Of a stretch of 64,000 nucleotides of DNA, positions 40,523 through 48,516 are shown in pieces. The DNA is taken from the NCBI RefSeq assembly GCF_020421205.1, contig NZ_JAIZZH010000002.1:496001-560000 (forward strand), read 5' to 3'. Numbering within the stretch: position 1 is the stretch's first letter; each line of letters begins with the position of its first letter. The DNA comes from Hymenobacter pini (GTDB lineage Bacteria > Bacteroidota > Bacteroidia > Cytophagales > Hymenobacteraceae). A program made the position numbers and the translations under genes. The notes beneath the pieces are model-generated. The model saw only the letters and a list, made by a program, of their open reading frames with translations, was not told the origin of the DNA and did not search any database.

Positions 40523-41311
40523 TTAGCTCGCGTAGCCCAACACCCGGTATACGGCGTAGCCGGCCATTTCGTGGAGCAGGATGCTCCAGAGGGCCAGCGG
40601 CTGGTCGCCGGGGAGCAGCCAGTAGGATAGCGTGGGTTTCCGGTCCGAGGAGTAGAAACCGGCCGGGAAGGGCGCGGGGTGCAGGCCAACTTTGGCAAAG
40701 CAGCCGATGGCCCGGCGTTGGTGGAAGGCCGAGGTAATGAGCACCGTGGAGTTGATTTCGGGGTGCTGGGCCAGTAGTTCTTTGGTGAACAGGGCATTTT
40801 CGCGAGTGTTGCGGCTGCGGGTTTCCAGCAGAATATCCTGCTTGGGCACCCCGGCCAGGCGCAACAGCACCTGTAGCTCCTCGGCTTCGGTGCGTGGCAT
40901 CTCTCCTTTGCTTATCATGGGCTGTATTAAAGCCCCGGAACCGCCCGAAATAATGATGCGCCGGATACGGCCAGCCCGGTACAGCCACAGCGTGTGCAGC
41001 AGCCGGTCGGCTCCCGGGCCCACGTACACCCGGTCGTGGGGCGACTTCTGGCCCTCCGTAATGCCGGTGAGCAAGATGCCCGCATCGTGGCGACCGAGCT
41101 GGCGCAGCGTAACGGGCGGTTTCTCCCAGGCTAGCAGCGCCTCGTTTATTAGGGCTGGGTTAGTGAAGATGAGCAGGCCAATGGCTGCGGCCCACAGCAG
41201 GTGCTTGCGCCAGCGGGCAGGGCGGCCCAGCGCCGCCAGCACTACCAACCCCACCAGCCACACGGCCGGCGACAACACGAAATCCAGAAGCTTAGACAGG
41301 ATAAAAAACAT
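40523..41311 (-). CDS. YdcF/ElyC/SanA-family envelope protein
   Basis: A 262-residue protein with two N-terminal hydrophobic helices (SKLLDFVLSPAVWLVGLVV, LLWAAAIGLLIFT) and a DUF218 domain: AGILLTGI, GADRLLHTLWLYRAGRIRRIIISGG, EAEELQVLLRLAGVPKQDILLETRSRNTRENALFT (read as separate blocks) and VLITSAFHQRRAIGCF. ElyC-like proteins act in envelope homeostasis at the periplasmic face; precise reaction unknown. Just before its ATG, a strong hairpin (41311-41356) is followed by ATGTTTTTT, so the start codon sits in the T run of a terminator-like structure. Confidence 0.92.
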   Translation of the reverse strand: MFFILSKLLDFVLSPAVWLVGLVVLAALGRPARWRKHLLWAAAIGLLIFTNPALINEALLAWEKPPVTLRQLGRHDAGILLTGITEGQKSPHDRVYVGPGADRLLHTLWLYRAGRIRRIIISGGSGALIQPMISKGEMPRTEAEELQVLLRLAGVPKQDILLETRSRNTRENALFTKELLAQHPEINSTVLITSAFHQRRAIGCFAKVGLHPAPFPAGFYSSDRKPTLSYWLLPGDQPLALWSILLHEMAGYAVYRVLGYAS

Positions 41312-41356
41312 GGCCGCGAAGCTACGGCAGGAAATGCTGCCTTTGCTTCGCGGCCA
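41311..41356 (-). terminator. Hairpin overlapping the ydcF-like start
   Basis: On the minus strand TGGCCGCGAAGC pairs with GCTTCGCGGCCA, with an inner GGCAG/CTGCC pairing, and is followed by ATGTTTTTT. It probably ends the thioredoxin-like gene transcript; if transcription reads through, it lies in the leader of the ydcF-like gene. TAGCTTCG on the minus strand inside the structure may be a -7 element. Confidence 0.6.
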
Positions 41357-41377
41357 ATAAGTAGGGCGTGGGCCGGA

Positions 41378-41725
41378 CTAAGCGTGTTGCGGGGCTACAT
41401 CAGTGCAGCGCTGCAGGTTCTGCAGCATTTCCTGCACTTCGGCTTCGGTACGCAGCGTGTCGCACTCCATGAGCACACCCCGGCAATACGACACAAAGAA
41501 CGGGGCCACTTTGGTGTCCATCATCTTGCGAGCTACCGGGTTTTCGTCGGCATCCAGCCGCAGGAAAGCCGTGTTCCGAAACCGCTCCTCCAAGGACAGT
41601 TTCTCGAAGGGCGGGGCCAGCAGACTGCAAATGTCGCAGTTTTCGGAGGTGAACTTGGCAATTACCCGGGGGTAGTCGTGAATGAGGGTACGCAAACCCT
41701 CGTCGTTCGTATCAATTACTTTCAT
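41378..41725 (-). CDS. Thioredoxin-like protein
   Basis: A 115-residue single-domain protein with no signal. The thioredoxin pattern VIAKFTSENCDICSLLAPPFEKL places the redox CxxC as C-D-I-C, unlike CGPC of classic thioredoxin; later VAPFFVSYCRGVLM includes the cis-Pro. FLRLDADENPVARKMMDTKVAPFF matches the usual central fold (separate blocks). It may act in reduction or as a thiol partner; activity is not established. The ATG at 41725 is chosen over an upstream codon. Confidence 0.85.
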   Translation of the reverse strand: MKVIDTNDEGLRTLIHDYPRVIAKFTSENCDICSLLAPPFEKLSLEERFRNTAFLRLDADENPVARKMMDTKVAPFFVSYCRGVLMECDTLRTEAEVQEMLQNLQRCTDVAPQHA

Positions 41726-41855
41726 GCAGAGACTGATTGGTTGAAGGGAACGAGCCCGCCGCACACCGGGACGGACCAGATTACCACAGCAGACAAAAAA
41801 CCAGCTCCGGAAAATTCCTTCCCAGAGCGGTTTTTTTCAGTCCTAAAACGGGAAA

Positions 41856-43637
41856 TTAGTTTTGCTTGTTGCCGGCCAGCATCATCTGCCGGATGTACTT
41901 TACGGGGGCGCTGCCGTAGCTCAGGAACTGCTCATGAAAGGCCTTGAGGTCGAACTTGCTGCCCTGCTGGCGCTTCAACTCCTCGCGCAGGTCGTAGATT
42001 TCGGTGGAGCCGGTGAAGTAGCTGCTGAGTTGCACCTGGCTGAGGGTAGCGCGCAGCCACTTGTTGCGGGCCTCCGCCTCTTCCTGAAACCCGTCGCGGC
42101 GGAGCATGGCCACGGCGGCGGCTTCGGTGATGTTGCCGGCTTGCACCTCGTGGTCGAGGATGGCGTTGAGCGTCACGCGCATGTTCCACTTATCCCACAT
42201 CAGCCAGATTTCGTCGGTGTTACCACCGTAGCCACTTTCCAGCATCATGCGCTCCGTGTACACGGCCCAGCCCTCAATCATGGCCCCGTTGCCGAAGATG
42301 GATTTGATGAGCGAGGGGCTGCGGTTGGCGTACACCAGCTGGGTGTAGTGGCCCGGAATGGCCTCGTGGATGTTCAGGATTTGCAGGGTGTACTGGTTGT
42401 ACTCGCGCAGGTAGCTTTCGGCGCGGTCGGCGGGCCAGCCGGTGAGGGGCTCCACGTTATAGTAGGTGTTGGCGGCCTTATCGTAGGGGCCGGGGGCCGA
42501 AATGCTGGCCCCGGCCCCGCTGCCCCGCATATACAGCGGCGTTTCGCGCACCACCAGGGGCTTGGTGGGGTCTTGGGTGAGCAGTTGGTGGTCGTCCACC
42601 CACTTCACCAGCGTGGGCATTTGGTCCTTTACGGCCTGCACGAAGCCGGCGGGCGTGGCGTGCTGCTGCGAAAGGCGGCCGATAACCTGCTGCACCGCGG
42701 CCAATGAATCGGTGGGCTGGGGCTGGCCGGGGAAATACTTGGGGTAGAGCCGCGCGGCCCGCTTTTTCATGTCGCGCAGCAGCTCCTGCTTGTGCTGCAG
42801 GGCCTTGCGGTACACCTCGTCGGCGGAGTACGTGGACTGAATGTCCAGCGCGAACTTGCGGGCGAACAGGTCTTTGCCGATGCGGAACGAGCGGAATTGC
42901 CCGGCGGGCAGCACTTCCTGCTGCAGAAAGCGCACGTAGCCTTCCATGCTCAGGCGGGTGGTGGCCACGCGGGCCAGCAAGTCCTGCTTCTCCCGCGCCG
43001 ACAGGCCCGATTTGGCTACCGAATCCTCCAGCGCTTTCCCGAATACTTCCAGCCCGCCTTGGTTTTGGCGAATGGCTAGGTCGGTATGCGCGCGGGTGGG
43101 CTGCTTGATGTTTTCCTTGGCGGCCTCGTAGTAATCGGTGGCGCGGCTGAGCTTGTGGCTGATGGCGCGCAGGCGCCGGTCGAGGGGCCAGTAGCGGCCG
43201 TTGAGGATTTCGGCCACCGAACCGCCCAGATTGTAATTGGCCGGGTTCCACTGCCAGTCGCGCAGGGTATCGGCGTAGAAGCGGGCCGACTCCAGATAGT
43301 TCTGCATCAGCCGGAAGTCCGTCTGGTTATTCACCGACAGGTCTTCGAGCTTAAACGTTTTCATTTCCTCCCGCCGGCGGGCCAGGGCGGCAGCTTCCGT
43401 CTGTCGGCGGCCGGCGGTGGGCACCACCAGCAGCGAATCGTAGCGGTGGTAACCGGCCCCGCTGGCCCACTCGGGGTTGTAGTACCACAGCGAGTCGATG
43501 AAGCGCTGCTTGTACCGGTCAAAGTCGGCATTCACGGTTTCGGGCGTGCCGGAGGTGGGCTTGCTGCCGGAATTGCAGGCCGCCAGCGCCAGCAGGCCGG
43601 CCAGGGGCAAAGTACGAGTGAGGGAGCGGTGGGGCAT
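41856..43637 (-). CDS. DUF885 metallopeptidase-like lipoprotein
   Basis: A 593-residue exported lipoprotein: MPHRSLTRTLPLAGLLALAAC carries a lipobox with Cys 21. The large helical DUF885 domain contains HEAIPGHYTQL (HExxxGH, a variant zinc-site motif), EGWAVYTERMMLESG, and DHEVQAGNITEAAAVAML (second part of the signature). The family consists of proven or suspected metal-dependent peptidases; substrate is unknown. TACCTTGC at 43657-43664 (minus strand) may be its -7 element. Confidence 0.92.
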   Translation of the reverse strand: MPHRSLTRTLPLAGLLALAACNSGSKPTSGTPETVNADFDRYKQRFIDSLWYYNPEWASGAGYHRYDSLLVVPTAGRRQTEAAALARRREEMKTFKLEDLSVNNQTDFRLMQNYLESARFYADTLRDWQWNPANYNLGGSVAEILNGRYWPLDRRLRAISHKLSRATDYYEAAKENIKQPTRAHTDLAIRQNQGGLEVFGKALEDSVAKSGLSAREKQDLLARVATTRLSMEGYVRFLQQEVLPAGQFRSFRIGKDLFARKFALDIQSTYSADEVYRKALQHKQELLRDMKKRAARLYPKYFPGQPQPTDSLAAVQQVIGRLSQQHATPAGFVQAVKDQMPTLVKWVDDHQLLTQDPTKPLVVRETPLYMRGSGAGASISAPGPYDKAANTYYNVEPLTGWPADRAESYLREYNQYTLQILNIHEAIPGHYTQLVYANRSPSLIKSIFGNGAMIEGWAVYTERMMLESGYGGNTDEIWLMWDKWNMRVTLNAILDHEVQAGNITEAAAVAMLRRDGFQEEAEARNKWLRATLSQVQLSSYFTGSTEIYDLREELKRQQGSKFDLKAFHEQFLSYGSAPVKYIRQMMLAGNKQN

Positions 43638-43656
43638 GTACAGTTGAGTTTACAGC

Positions 43657-43664
43657 GCAAGGTA
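43657..43664 (-). promoter_or_regulatory. Possible -7 element of the DUF885 gene
   Basis: TACCTTGC on the minus strand, a TAnnTTGC variant like those at 18019 and 20884, 20 bases before the ATG at 43637. Confidence 0.35.
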
Positions 43665-43703
43665 GCGCCGAAAGGACGCGGGTTGCTACACGACGTTGCG
43701 GCA

Positions 43704-43933
43704 GTAGCGCGTAGCTCCGCTTTGCGCACGAGCGGAGCGAGTTCCTACGCGGATGGTGCGGAACCGGATACTCGCCCTGCTCATGCGCGCAGCTTTGCGG
43801 CGCGCTATGCCGGTCCGTCCACCCAGTAGCGCGCAGCTCCGCTTCGCGCACGAGCCGCATGTGAGTATCCCGGTTCCGCACCATCCGCGTAGGAACTCGC
43901 TCCGCTCGCATGCGAAGCGGAACTGCGCGCTAC
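43704..43933. repeat. REP/BIME-like inverted repeats downstream of the RAYT gene
   Basis: Three units begin with GTAGCGCG and contain GCTCCGCTT: one at 43704-43753 (plus), one at 43826-43857 (plus, shortened), one at 43885-43933 (minus). The first has a clean 8-bp stem (GCTCCGCT/AGCGGAGC) after GTAG. Outer units are joined by a spacer reading GGATGGTGCGGAACCGG in both directions, so units 1 and 3 form a long inverted repeat. The 3' unit ends in the RAYT stop codon. A GTAG before a hairpin is the known hallmark of RAYT-recognised REP sequences. Confidence 0.85.
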
Positions 43934-44538
43934 TGGACCAGGTAATGATAAGGCCACTGCTGCCAATCCGTTACCAAACCCGCTTTCACAGGGTTTTCAA
44001 GAATATATCGGATAATATTTTCAAGCTCCTTTAAGTTACGCACCACGTGGTCGTAGCTCTCCCGCTGCCAGAATTGCCCGGTACGGCCCAGCAGCTTATT
44101 GGCTTGCGTAGCGGTGTAGCTCTTGAACGCCTGCAACGTCCGGACTAAGGGCGGGGCGTTTTCCGGCAGCAACAGCAGCACATGCACATGGTTGGGCATG
44201 ATGCAGTAGCACACCAGCTGGTAATGCCGGTCCGTGTAATACTGCAGCGCCGTTTGCACCAGTGTGGCAATGGCGGGCTGCCGGAGCCAAGTAGGGCCGT
44301 ATGCATGCCCATCCAGCAGTTGATCAAACCGCCCGAAATAGCGCTTCTGCCGGACATACGAATCTTCCGGCAATTCCTCCGGCGTACTCTCCCGCTGCCA
44401 CTGTTCCCGCAGCTGCTCCACCACCGCCCCCGGCAAAGATCCCGCCAGCCGGATTGTGATAAAGATGTGCTCCTGCGCCGGCAATATATGCGGTAGGTTG
44501 CGCTGGTAATTATTAAGATCAGCCGGGTTAGAAGCCAT
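43930..44538 (-). CDS. REP-associated tyrosine transposase (RAYT)
   Basis: A 202-residue single-strand DNA endonuclease of the Y1/IS200-related RAYT group. The HUH motif is CIMPNHVHVLL (H117, H119) and the probable catalytic Tyr is Y162 in FWQRESYDHVVRN; NIIRYILENPVKAGLV is the C-terminal signature. RAYTs cut and join at REP hairpins and are thought to spread them, but are not themselves standard mobile transposases. The ATG at 44538 is preferred to a codon at 44583 that lies next to a REP unit. The TAG stop at 43930-43932 is part of the GTAG of the adjoining REP-like unit. REP-like units flank both ends. Confidence 0.93.
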   Translation of the reverse strand: MASNPADLNNYQRNLPHILPAQEHIFITIRLAGSLPGAVVEQLREQWQRESTPEELPEDSYVRQKRYFGRFDQLLDGHAYGPTWLRQPAIATLVQTALQYYTDRHYQLVCYCIMPNHVHVLLLLPENAPPLVRTLQAFKSYTATQANKLLGRTGQFWQRESYDHVVRNLKELENIIRYILENPVKAGLVTDWQQWPYHYLVQ

Positions 44539-44586
44539 ACCTTCAAGTAACGCACAACCAGTAACTCCACCAAAGCCACCCACCCA

Positions 44587-44691
44587 GTAGCGCGCAGCTC
44601 CGCTTCGCGCACGAGCGAAGCGAGTATCAGGCGTATGAATCTACCGCGTAGGAACTCGCTCCGCTCGTGCGCGAAGCGGAGCTGCGCGTAC
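44587..44691. repeat. REP/BIME-like inverted repeat upstream of the RAYT gene
   Basis: A plus-strand unit begins GTAGCGCGCAGCTCCGCTTC at 44587 and a minus-strand unit runs 44644-44691 (its GTAG decayed to GTAC), with CGCGTAGGAACTCGCTCCGC in common with the unit at 43885-43933. The two face each other and would form a long hairpin. No gene is present, although frames are open through it. Confidence 0.85.
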
Positions 44692-44728
44692 CCCAAGCAC
44701 AACCACGTGCTACTTCCCGGCTACGCGC

Positions 44729-44736
44729 TACATTTG
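44729..44736 (+). promoter_or_regulatory. Promoter -7 element of the lactonase gene
   Basis: TACATTTG matches TAnnTTTG, 28 bases before the ATG at 44765. Confidence 0.55.
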
Positions 44737-44764
44737 GCGCTGCTCCACCTGCATCTGCTCTCCC

Positions 44765-45958
44765 ATGTCGCATTCTGTTTCCCGCCGCCGCTTTCTCTAT
44801 ACCCTCAGCCTCAGCGCGGCCGGCACCGCCCTGCTGCCCGCCTGTTTGCGCGCTGGGGCCGGCTCTACCGCAGATTCCTACCTAGTGTACGTGGGCAGCT
44901 ACGGCCCCGCGGAGCAGGACAACATCTGGCTCTACCGGCTCAACTCCACTACCGGCGCGCTTACCCGCGTGGCCGGGGCCCGGGGCGGGGCGGCCCCCTC
45001 CTTCCTTACCGTAGATGCCCGCCACCGCCGCCTCTACGCCGTGAATGAGATAGATAACTACCAAAACACGCCCAACGGCGGCGTCAGCGCCTTTGCCATT
45101 GCCCCCGGCACCGGCGGCCTTACCCTGCTCAACCAGCAGGCCTCGGGCGGCACTATTCCCTGCTACATCAGCCTCGACAAAGCCGGCCGCCACGCCTTCG
45201 TGGCCAACTACGGCACCGGCACCGTGGCCGCTTTGCCCCTCACCGCCGAGGGCCAGCTCCAGCCCGCCGCCTCCGTGGACCAGCACACCGGCCACGGCCC
45301 CCACAAAAACCAAAGCAACGCCCGCGCCCACTGCATCCTGCCGGACCCCGCCGGCAAGTTCTTTTTCGCCGTGGATCTGGGCAACGATACCGTGTACGGC
45401 TACACCCTCAGCTCCACCGGCCAACTGGTGCGCCAGGCCGCGCCGGCCTTCCAGGCCAAGCCGGGGGCCGGGCCGCGCATCCTCACCTTCCACCCCAGCC
45501 GCCCGTTGGCCTTCCTCATCAACGAGCTGGACTCCACCCTTACCGCCCTGGCCTACGATGCCCGCCAGGGTACCCTTCGCGAAATCCAGACCGTTCCCTG
45601 TCTCCCGCCCGATTTTACCGGCTGGAACGCCTGCGCCGATGTACACGTGTCGCCCAACGGCCGCTTTGTAGTGGGCTCCAACCGGGGCCACGACAGTTTA
45701 GTGGTGTTTTCCCTCGATGAAGCCTCCGGCCGCCTCACCTTGGTGGAGCACGTGAAGCTGCCCGGCAAAACCCCGCGTAGCTTCACTTTCGACCCCAGCG
45801 GCCAAACGGTGCTGGTGGCCCATCAGCAAAGCAACACCATCGTGAGCTACCGCGCCGACGCCCGCACCGGCCGCCTCACCCCCACCGGCACCAGCGTGGA
45901 ATTGCCTTCCCCCGTCTGCCTCCAGGTGTATCCCGATTTCCTGGCCGGCCGGGGGTAG
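44765..45958 (+). CDS. Lactonase-family beta-propeller protein with Tat signal
   Basis: A 397-residue exported protein. The N-terminus SRRRFLYTLSLSAAGTALLPAC is a twin-arginine signal, with a Cys 27 that could also be lipidated. The seven-bladed propeller of the 6-phosphogluconolactonase (PF10282) family follows: YLVYVGSYG, FLTVDARHRRLYAVNE, SLDKAGRHAFVANYGTG, ILPDPAGKFFFAVDLGND, VSPNGRFVVGSNRGHDSLVVF and FTFDPSGQTVLVAHQ. It may hydrolyse a lactone outside the cytoplasm; most family members of this type are untested. Blade motifs are regular and the length is complete. Confidence 0.92.
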   Translation: MSHSVSRRRFLYTLSLSAAGTALLPACLRAGAGSTADSYLVYVGSYGPAEQDNIWLYRLNSTTGALTRVAGARGGAAPSFLTVDARHRRLYAVNEIDNYQNTPNGGVSAFAIAPGTGGLTLLNQQASGGTIPCYISLDKAGRHAFVANYGTGTVAALPLTAEGQLQPAASVDQHTGHGPHKNQSNARAHCILPDPAGKFFFAVDLGNDTVYGYTLSSTGQLVRQAAPAFQAKPGAGPRILTFHPSRPLAFLINELDSTLTALAYDARQGTLREIQTVPCLPPDFTGWNACADVHVSPNGRFVVGSNRGHDSLVVFSLDEASGRLTLVEHVKLPGKTPRSFTFDPSGQTVLVAHQQSNTIVSYRADARTGRLTPTGTSVELPSPVCLQVYPDFLAGRG

Positions 45959-46150
45959 GCCCGGCAACCCAGCCCGTCATTCCATTGACCCATCATTCCG
46001 AGTGAAGCCGAGGAATGGCGTTCTTGTAGGCCCCTGTTGTCTGATGACGTGGCCGGCGCTATTTCCCGCAAAAACCGCGGCTTTCCGGACACGTTTTTGC
46101 GGGCCCTCACGTTAGCGCCAAGCGGGTCCGTCGCCCGCCTGATTCTGCGT
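45959..46150. other. Spacer with repeat fragment and hairpin
   Basis: 46,000 region: CATTCCGAG... GAGGAATG is a short remnant of the intergenic repeat also seen near 57,190. At 46065-46103, CCCGCAAAAAC pairs perfectly with GTTTTTGCGGG (11 bp) around a 17-base loop, a possible terminator for the lactonase gene. No gene seen. Confidence 0.5.
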
Positions 46151-46690
46151 ATGCGCCTCCTTCTACCCCTGTTTCAAGTGAAAGCCCGGCACCTGCTGCC
46201 AGTGCTGTTTCTGGTGCTGCCCCTGGCGTTGCGCGCCCAGCAGGGCTCCGTGCGCCGCCTCGATGAAAGCAACGGCTTCCGGGGCCTGCGCTTCGGCTCC
46301 CCGCTCACGGAAAGCCTGCACCTGAAACTATTGCAGGACAAAGGCGACGAGAAGATTTACGAGCGGGAAGACGAGGACCTGCGTGTGGGGCAGTTTTCGG
46401 CCGCCCGCATCCACTACAAGTTCTACAAGGGCCAGTTTGCCACTGTCACCATCATCGTGCGCGGCCCCGAAAATGCGCAGAAAGTGCTGCCCATGTTCGA
46501 GGCTCTTTATGGCCCCGGCCGCCCGGACGGCTTCAGCTACAAATGGCACGGCAGCTTAGCCGCCCTCTCCTGCGCCTCCCTCCCCAACGACCAGATCATT
46601 CTGGCCATGAGCAGCTTACCTCTGACTGCGCAGATGCAACAAGCCAAAGCTCCCTCCAACACCACCAAGCTCAAAATCAAACAGAAGTAA
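46151..46690 (+). CDS. Secreted protein of unknown function
   Basis: A 179-residue protein. MRLLLPLFQVKARHLLPVLFLVLPLALRAQ (as MRLLLPLFQVKARH and LLPVLFLVLPLALRAQ) is a Sec signal cut after ALRAQ. The mature domain has GFRGLRFGSPLTE and a central block ATVTIIVRGPENAQKVLPMFEALYGPG, followed by a Lys/Thr-rich tail. No family recognised. The ATG at 46151 opens the signal peptide; the frame is open further upstream but includes the repeat spacer. It stands between the lactonase and the NucA-like gene. Confidence 0.7.
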   Translation: MRLLLPLFQVKARHLLPVLFLVLPLALRAQQGSVRRLDESNGFRGLRFGSPLTESLHLKLLQDKGDEKIYEREDEDLRVGQFSAARIHYKFYKGQFATVTIIVRGPENAQKVLPMFEALYGPGRPDGFSYKWHGSLAALSCASLPNDQIILAMSSLPLTAQMQQAKAPSNTTKLKIKQK

Positions 46691-46817
46691 GCTTCTATCA
46701 AGGGTAGCACGAACTACAAAGCTCAGGCTGTCCCTGCCCGACGGCCGCAGCAAGCCAGCCGCACTTCGCGAAGCCAACGCTTCGCGTTACATTCGCCGGA
46801 TAGAATTTCTTTCCGTT

Positions 46818-48287
46818 ATGCGCTGCTTCTCCCCGCTTCTGCTTCCCAGCTTGTTGCTTAGCCTTTCGGCATCAGCCTGCTCACCCAACCAGCCCGAAAC
46901 CACCCGCACCGCACCGCCAGCCGACGCTCCTCCTGCTATTCCGGTACAAACGCCCGTTGCGCAGGCCTCCGGTCGATTTCCCGAAACGTTTGAGCAAGGC
47001 GGTAAAGGCGCTTACTCGGAGGGCGACGAGCAACTAGGCTCCGGCTCCTGGCACTTTACTGAGGCTCTTATCGGCTCCTCCGACCAGGACCACAAGCGCG
47101 GGGAGCACGCCGCCCGCTTGCGCGCCCGGGGCCGGCTGCGCATGAACTTCGACGCGCCCAGCGGAGTGCGCACCATTCGGATTAGCTCAGCTGCCTACGG
47201 GCAGGATGCCGCCAGCACCTGGGAGCTGTGGGGCAGCCTGGATGGGGGGCGCACGTTCCGCCGCATTGGCAACCCGGTGCAGGCCAAGGGCCCGCGCCTG
47301 CTCACCACTACCTTCCAGGGCACTACCCCCGGCCCGCTGCGGCTGGAAATCCGCAAGACGGACGGTGGCTCCGGCCGACTGAATATTGACGACATCGAGC
47401 TGGAAACGGGCCGCGGCGCGCCCGTAGCGGGCGGCAGTACGGCTTCGGTGCCGGCTCCTGCGCCCCGCCCAGCCGCTCCAGCTCCTACGTCGCCGGGTGG
47501 GCAGGCTCCCGGTCAGGGTATTTCTACCGACAACGACAACCTGGGCTTGGGCAACCCCAGCGGGGCTACAGCCAACGTGAGCACGCCCACCAACTACCTG
47601 CTGGTGAAGCCGCAGTTTACTATTGGCTACAACGCCCTGCGTGGTACGCCCACCTGGGTGAGCTGGCACCTCTCGCGCACGGATATGGGCTCGGCCCCGC
47701 GTCAGGATGATTTCCGGCCCGACCCAGCCCTGCCCCGGGAGTTTTATCAGGTCACGCGCAACTCCTACTCCGGCTCCGGCTTCGATAAGGGCCACAACTG
47801 CCCCTCCGCCGACCGCACCCGGGAGCTGGATGATAACTCGGCCACCTTCCTGATGACCAACATGATTCCGCAGGCCGGCAACAATAACCAGCGCACTTGG
47901 AGCAGCCTGGAGGAATGGACGCGCGGGCAGGTACAGCGGGGTCAGGAGGTGTACATCATCATGGGCAGCTACGGCAAAGGCGGCACCGGTTCAGCCGGCT
48001 TCAAAACTACCATCGACAATGGTCACGTAACCGTGCCGGCCCGCGTCTGGAAGGTGCTGGTAATTCTGCCCGAGGGCTCCAACGACATCCAGCGCGTTGC
48101 CGCCGGCCAGGCCCGCCTGCTGGCCGTGGATACCCCCAATGAGCAAACCGTCAGCCCCGACTGGAGCCAGTACCGCACCAGCATCGACGCCATCGAAGCC
48201 GCTACCGGCCTGGATTTGCTCAGCAAGCTCCCCCTCGCCGCTCAGGACCGGCTGGAGGCCCAGGTAGATACCGCCCCCACGCGGTAG
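46818..48287 (+). CDS. NucA-like non-specific DNA/RNA endonuclease lipoprotein
   Basis: A 489-residue exported lipoprotein (lipobox Cys 21). Residues about 52-195 form a beta-sandwich domain often attached to secreted nucleases in Bacteroidota. Residues 240-489 are a NUC1/DRGH nuclease closely resembling Nostoc NucA: LGNPSGAT, NYLLVKPQFTIGYN, RQDDFRPD (R300), SGSGFDKGHNCPSADRT with D323-K-G-H326 in place of DRGH, and TFLMTNMIPQAGNNNQRTW supplying the metal-binding Asn. The nuclease probably degrades extracellular nucleic acids. An inhibitor of the same family (NuiA) is encoded at 51799-52707. TACATTCG at 46788-46795 may be its promoter. Confidence 0.93.
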   Translation: MRCFSPLLLPSLLLSLSASACSPNQPETTRTAPPADAPPAIPVQTPVAQASGRFPETFEQGGKGAYSEGDEQLGSGSWHFTEALIGSSDQDHKRGEHAARLRARGRLRMNFDAPSGVRTIRISSAAYGQDAASTWELWGSLDGGRTFRRIGNPVQAKGPRLLTTTFQGTTPGPLRLEIRKTDGGSGRLNIDDIELETGRGAPVAGGSTASVPAPAPRPAAPAPTSPGGQAPGQGISTDNDNLGLGNPSGATANVSTPTNYLLVKPQFTIGYNALRGTPTWVSWHLSRTDMGSAPRQDDFRPDPALPREFYQVTRNSYSGSGFDKGHNCPSADRTRELDDNSATFLMTNMIPQAGNNNQRTWSSLEEWTRGQVQRGQEVYIIMGSYGKGGTGSAGFKTTIDNGHVTVPARVWKVLVILPEGSNDIQRVAAGQARLLAVDTPNEQTVSPDWSQYRTSIDAIEAATGLDLLSKLPLAAQDRLEAQVDTAPTR

Positions 48288-48398
48288 CCATCTGTAGGTG
48301 GGAGTACGCCCGGATTAAACCAGAACGGTGAATGCAGGAACTGGACGGCCAATCCACGTTCCTACATAGATGAAGGAACTATTCCGGTTTCGGGCGCG

Positions 48399-48406
48399 TA
48401 CCTTTG
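48399..48406 (+). promoter_or_regulatory. Promoter -7 element of the MFS leader
   Basis: TACCTTTG matches TAnnTTTG and lies 111 bases before the MFS ATG at 48517, with a terminator-like hairpin in between. Confidence 0.55.
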
Positions 48407-48452
48407 CCCTGACGCGTCCCACCGCCTCATCGTTTTTTCCTTGAGACTTCCC

Positions 48453-48495
48453 CGCCCATTCTGCCCTTCCCTTGGGGTGGAATGGGCGTTTTTTT
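48453..48495 (+). terminator. Terminator-like hairpin in the MFS leader
   Basis: CGCCCATTC pairs with GAATGGGCG and is followed by seven T, which is a classical intrinsic terminator, yet it lies between a promoter-like element and the MFS start. It may be an attenuator or the end of a small RNA of about 85 bases. Confidence 0.65.
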
Positions 48496-48516
48496 GGGCC
48501 TCCAGCCGCTTGCCAC

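Noticed and set aside
43930..44583. A mobile insertion sequence
   Set aside because: The protein is a RAYT, the flanking repeats are REP-like units without IS ends or target duplications, and no second gene is present.
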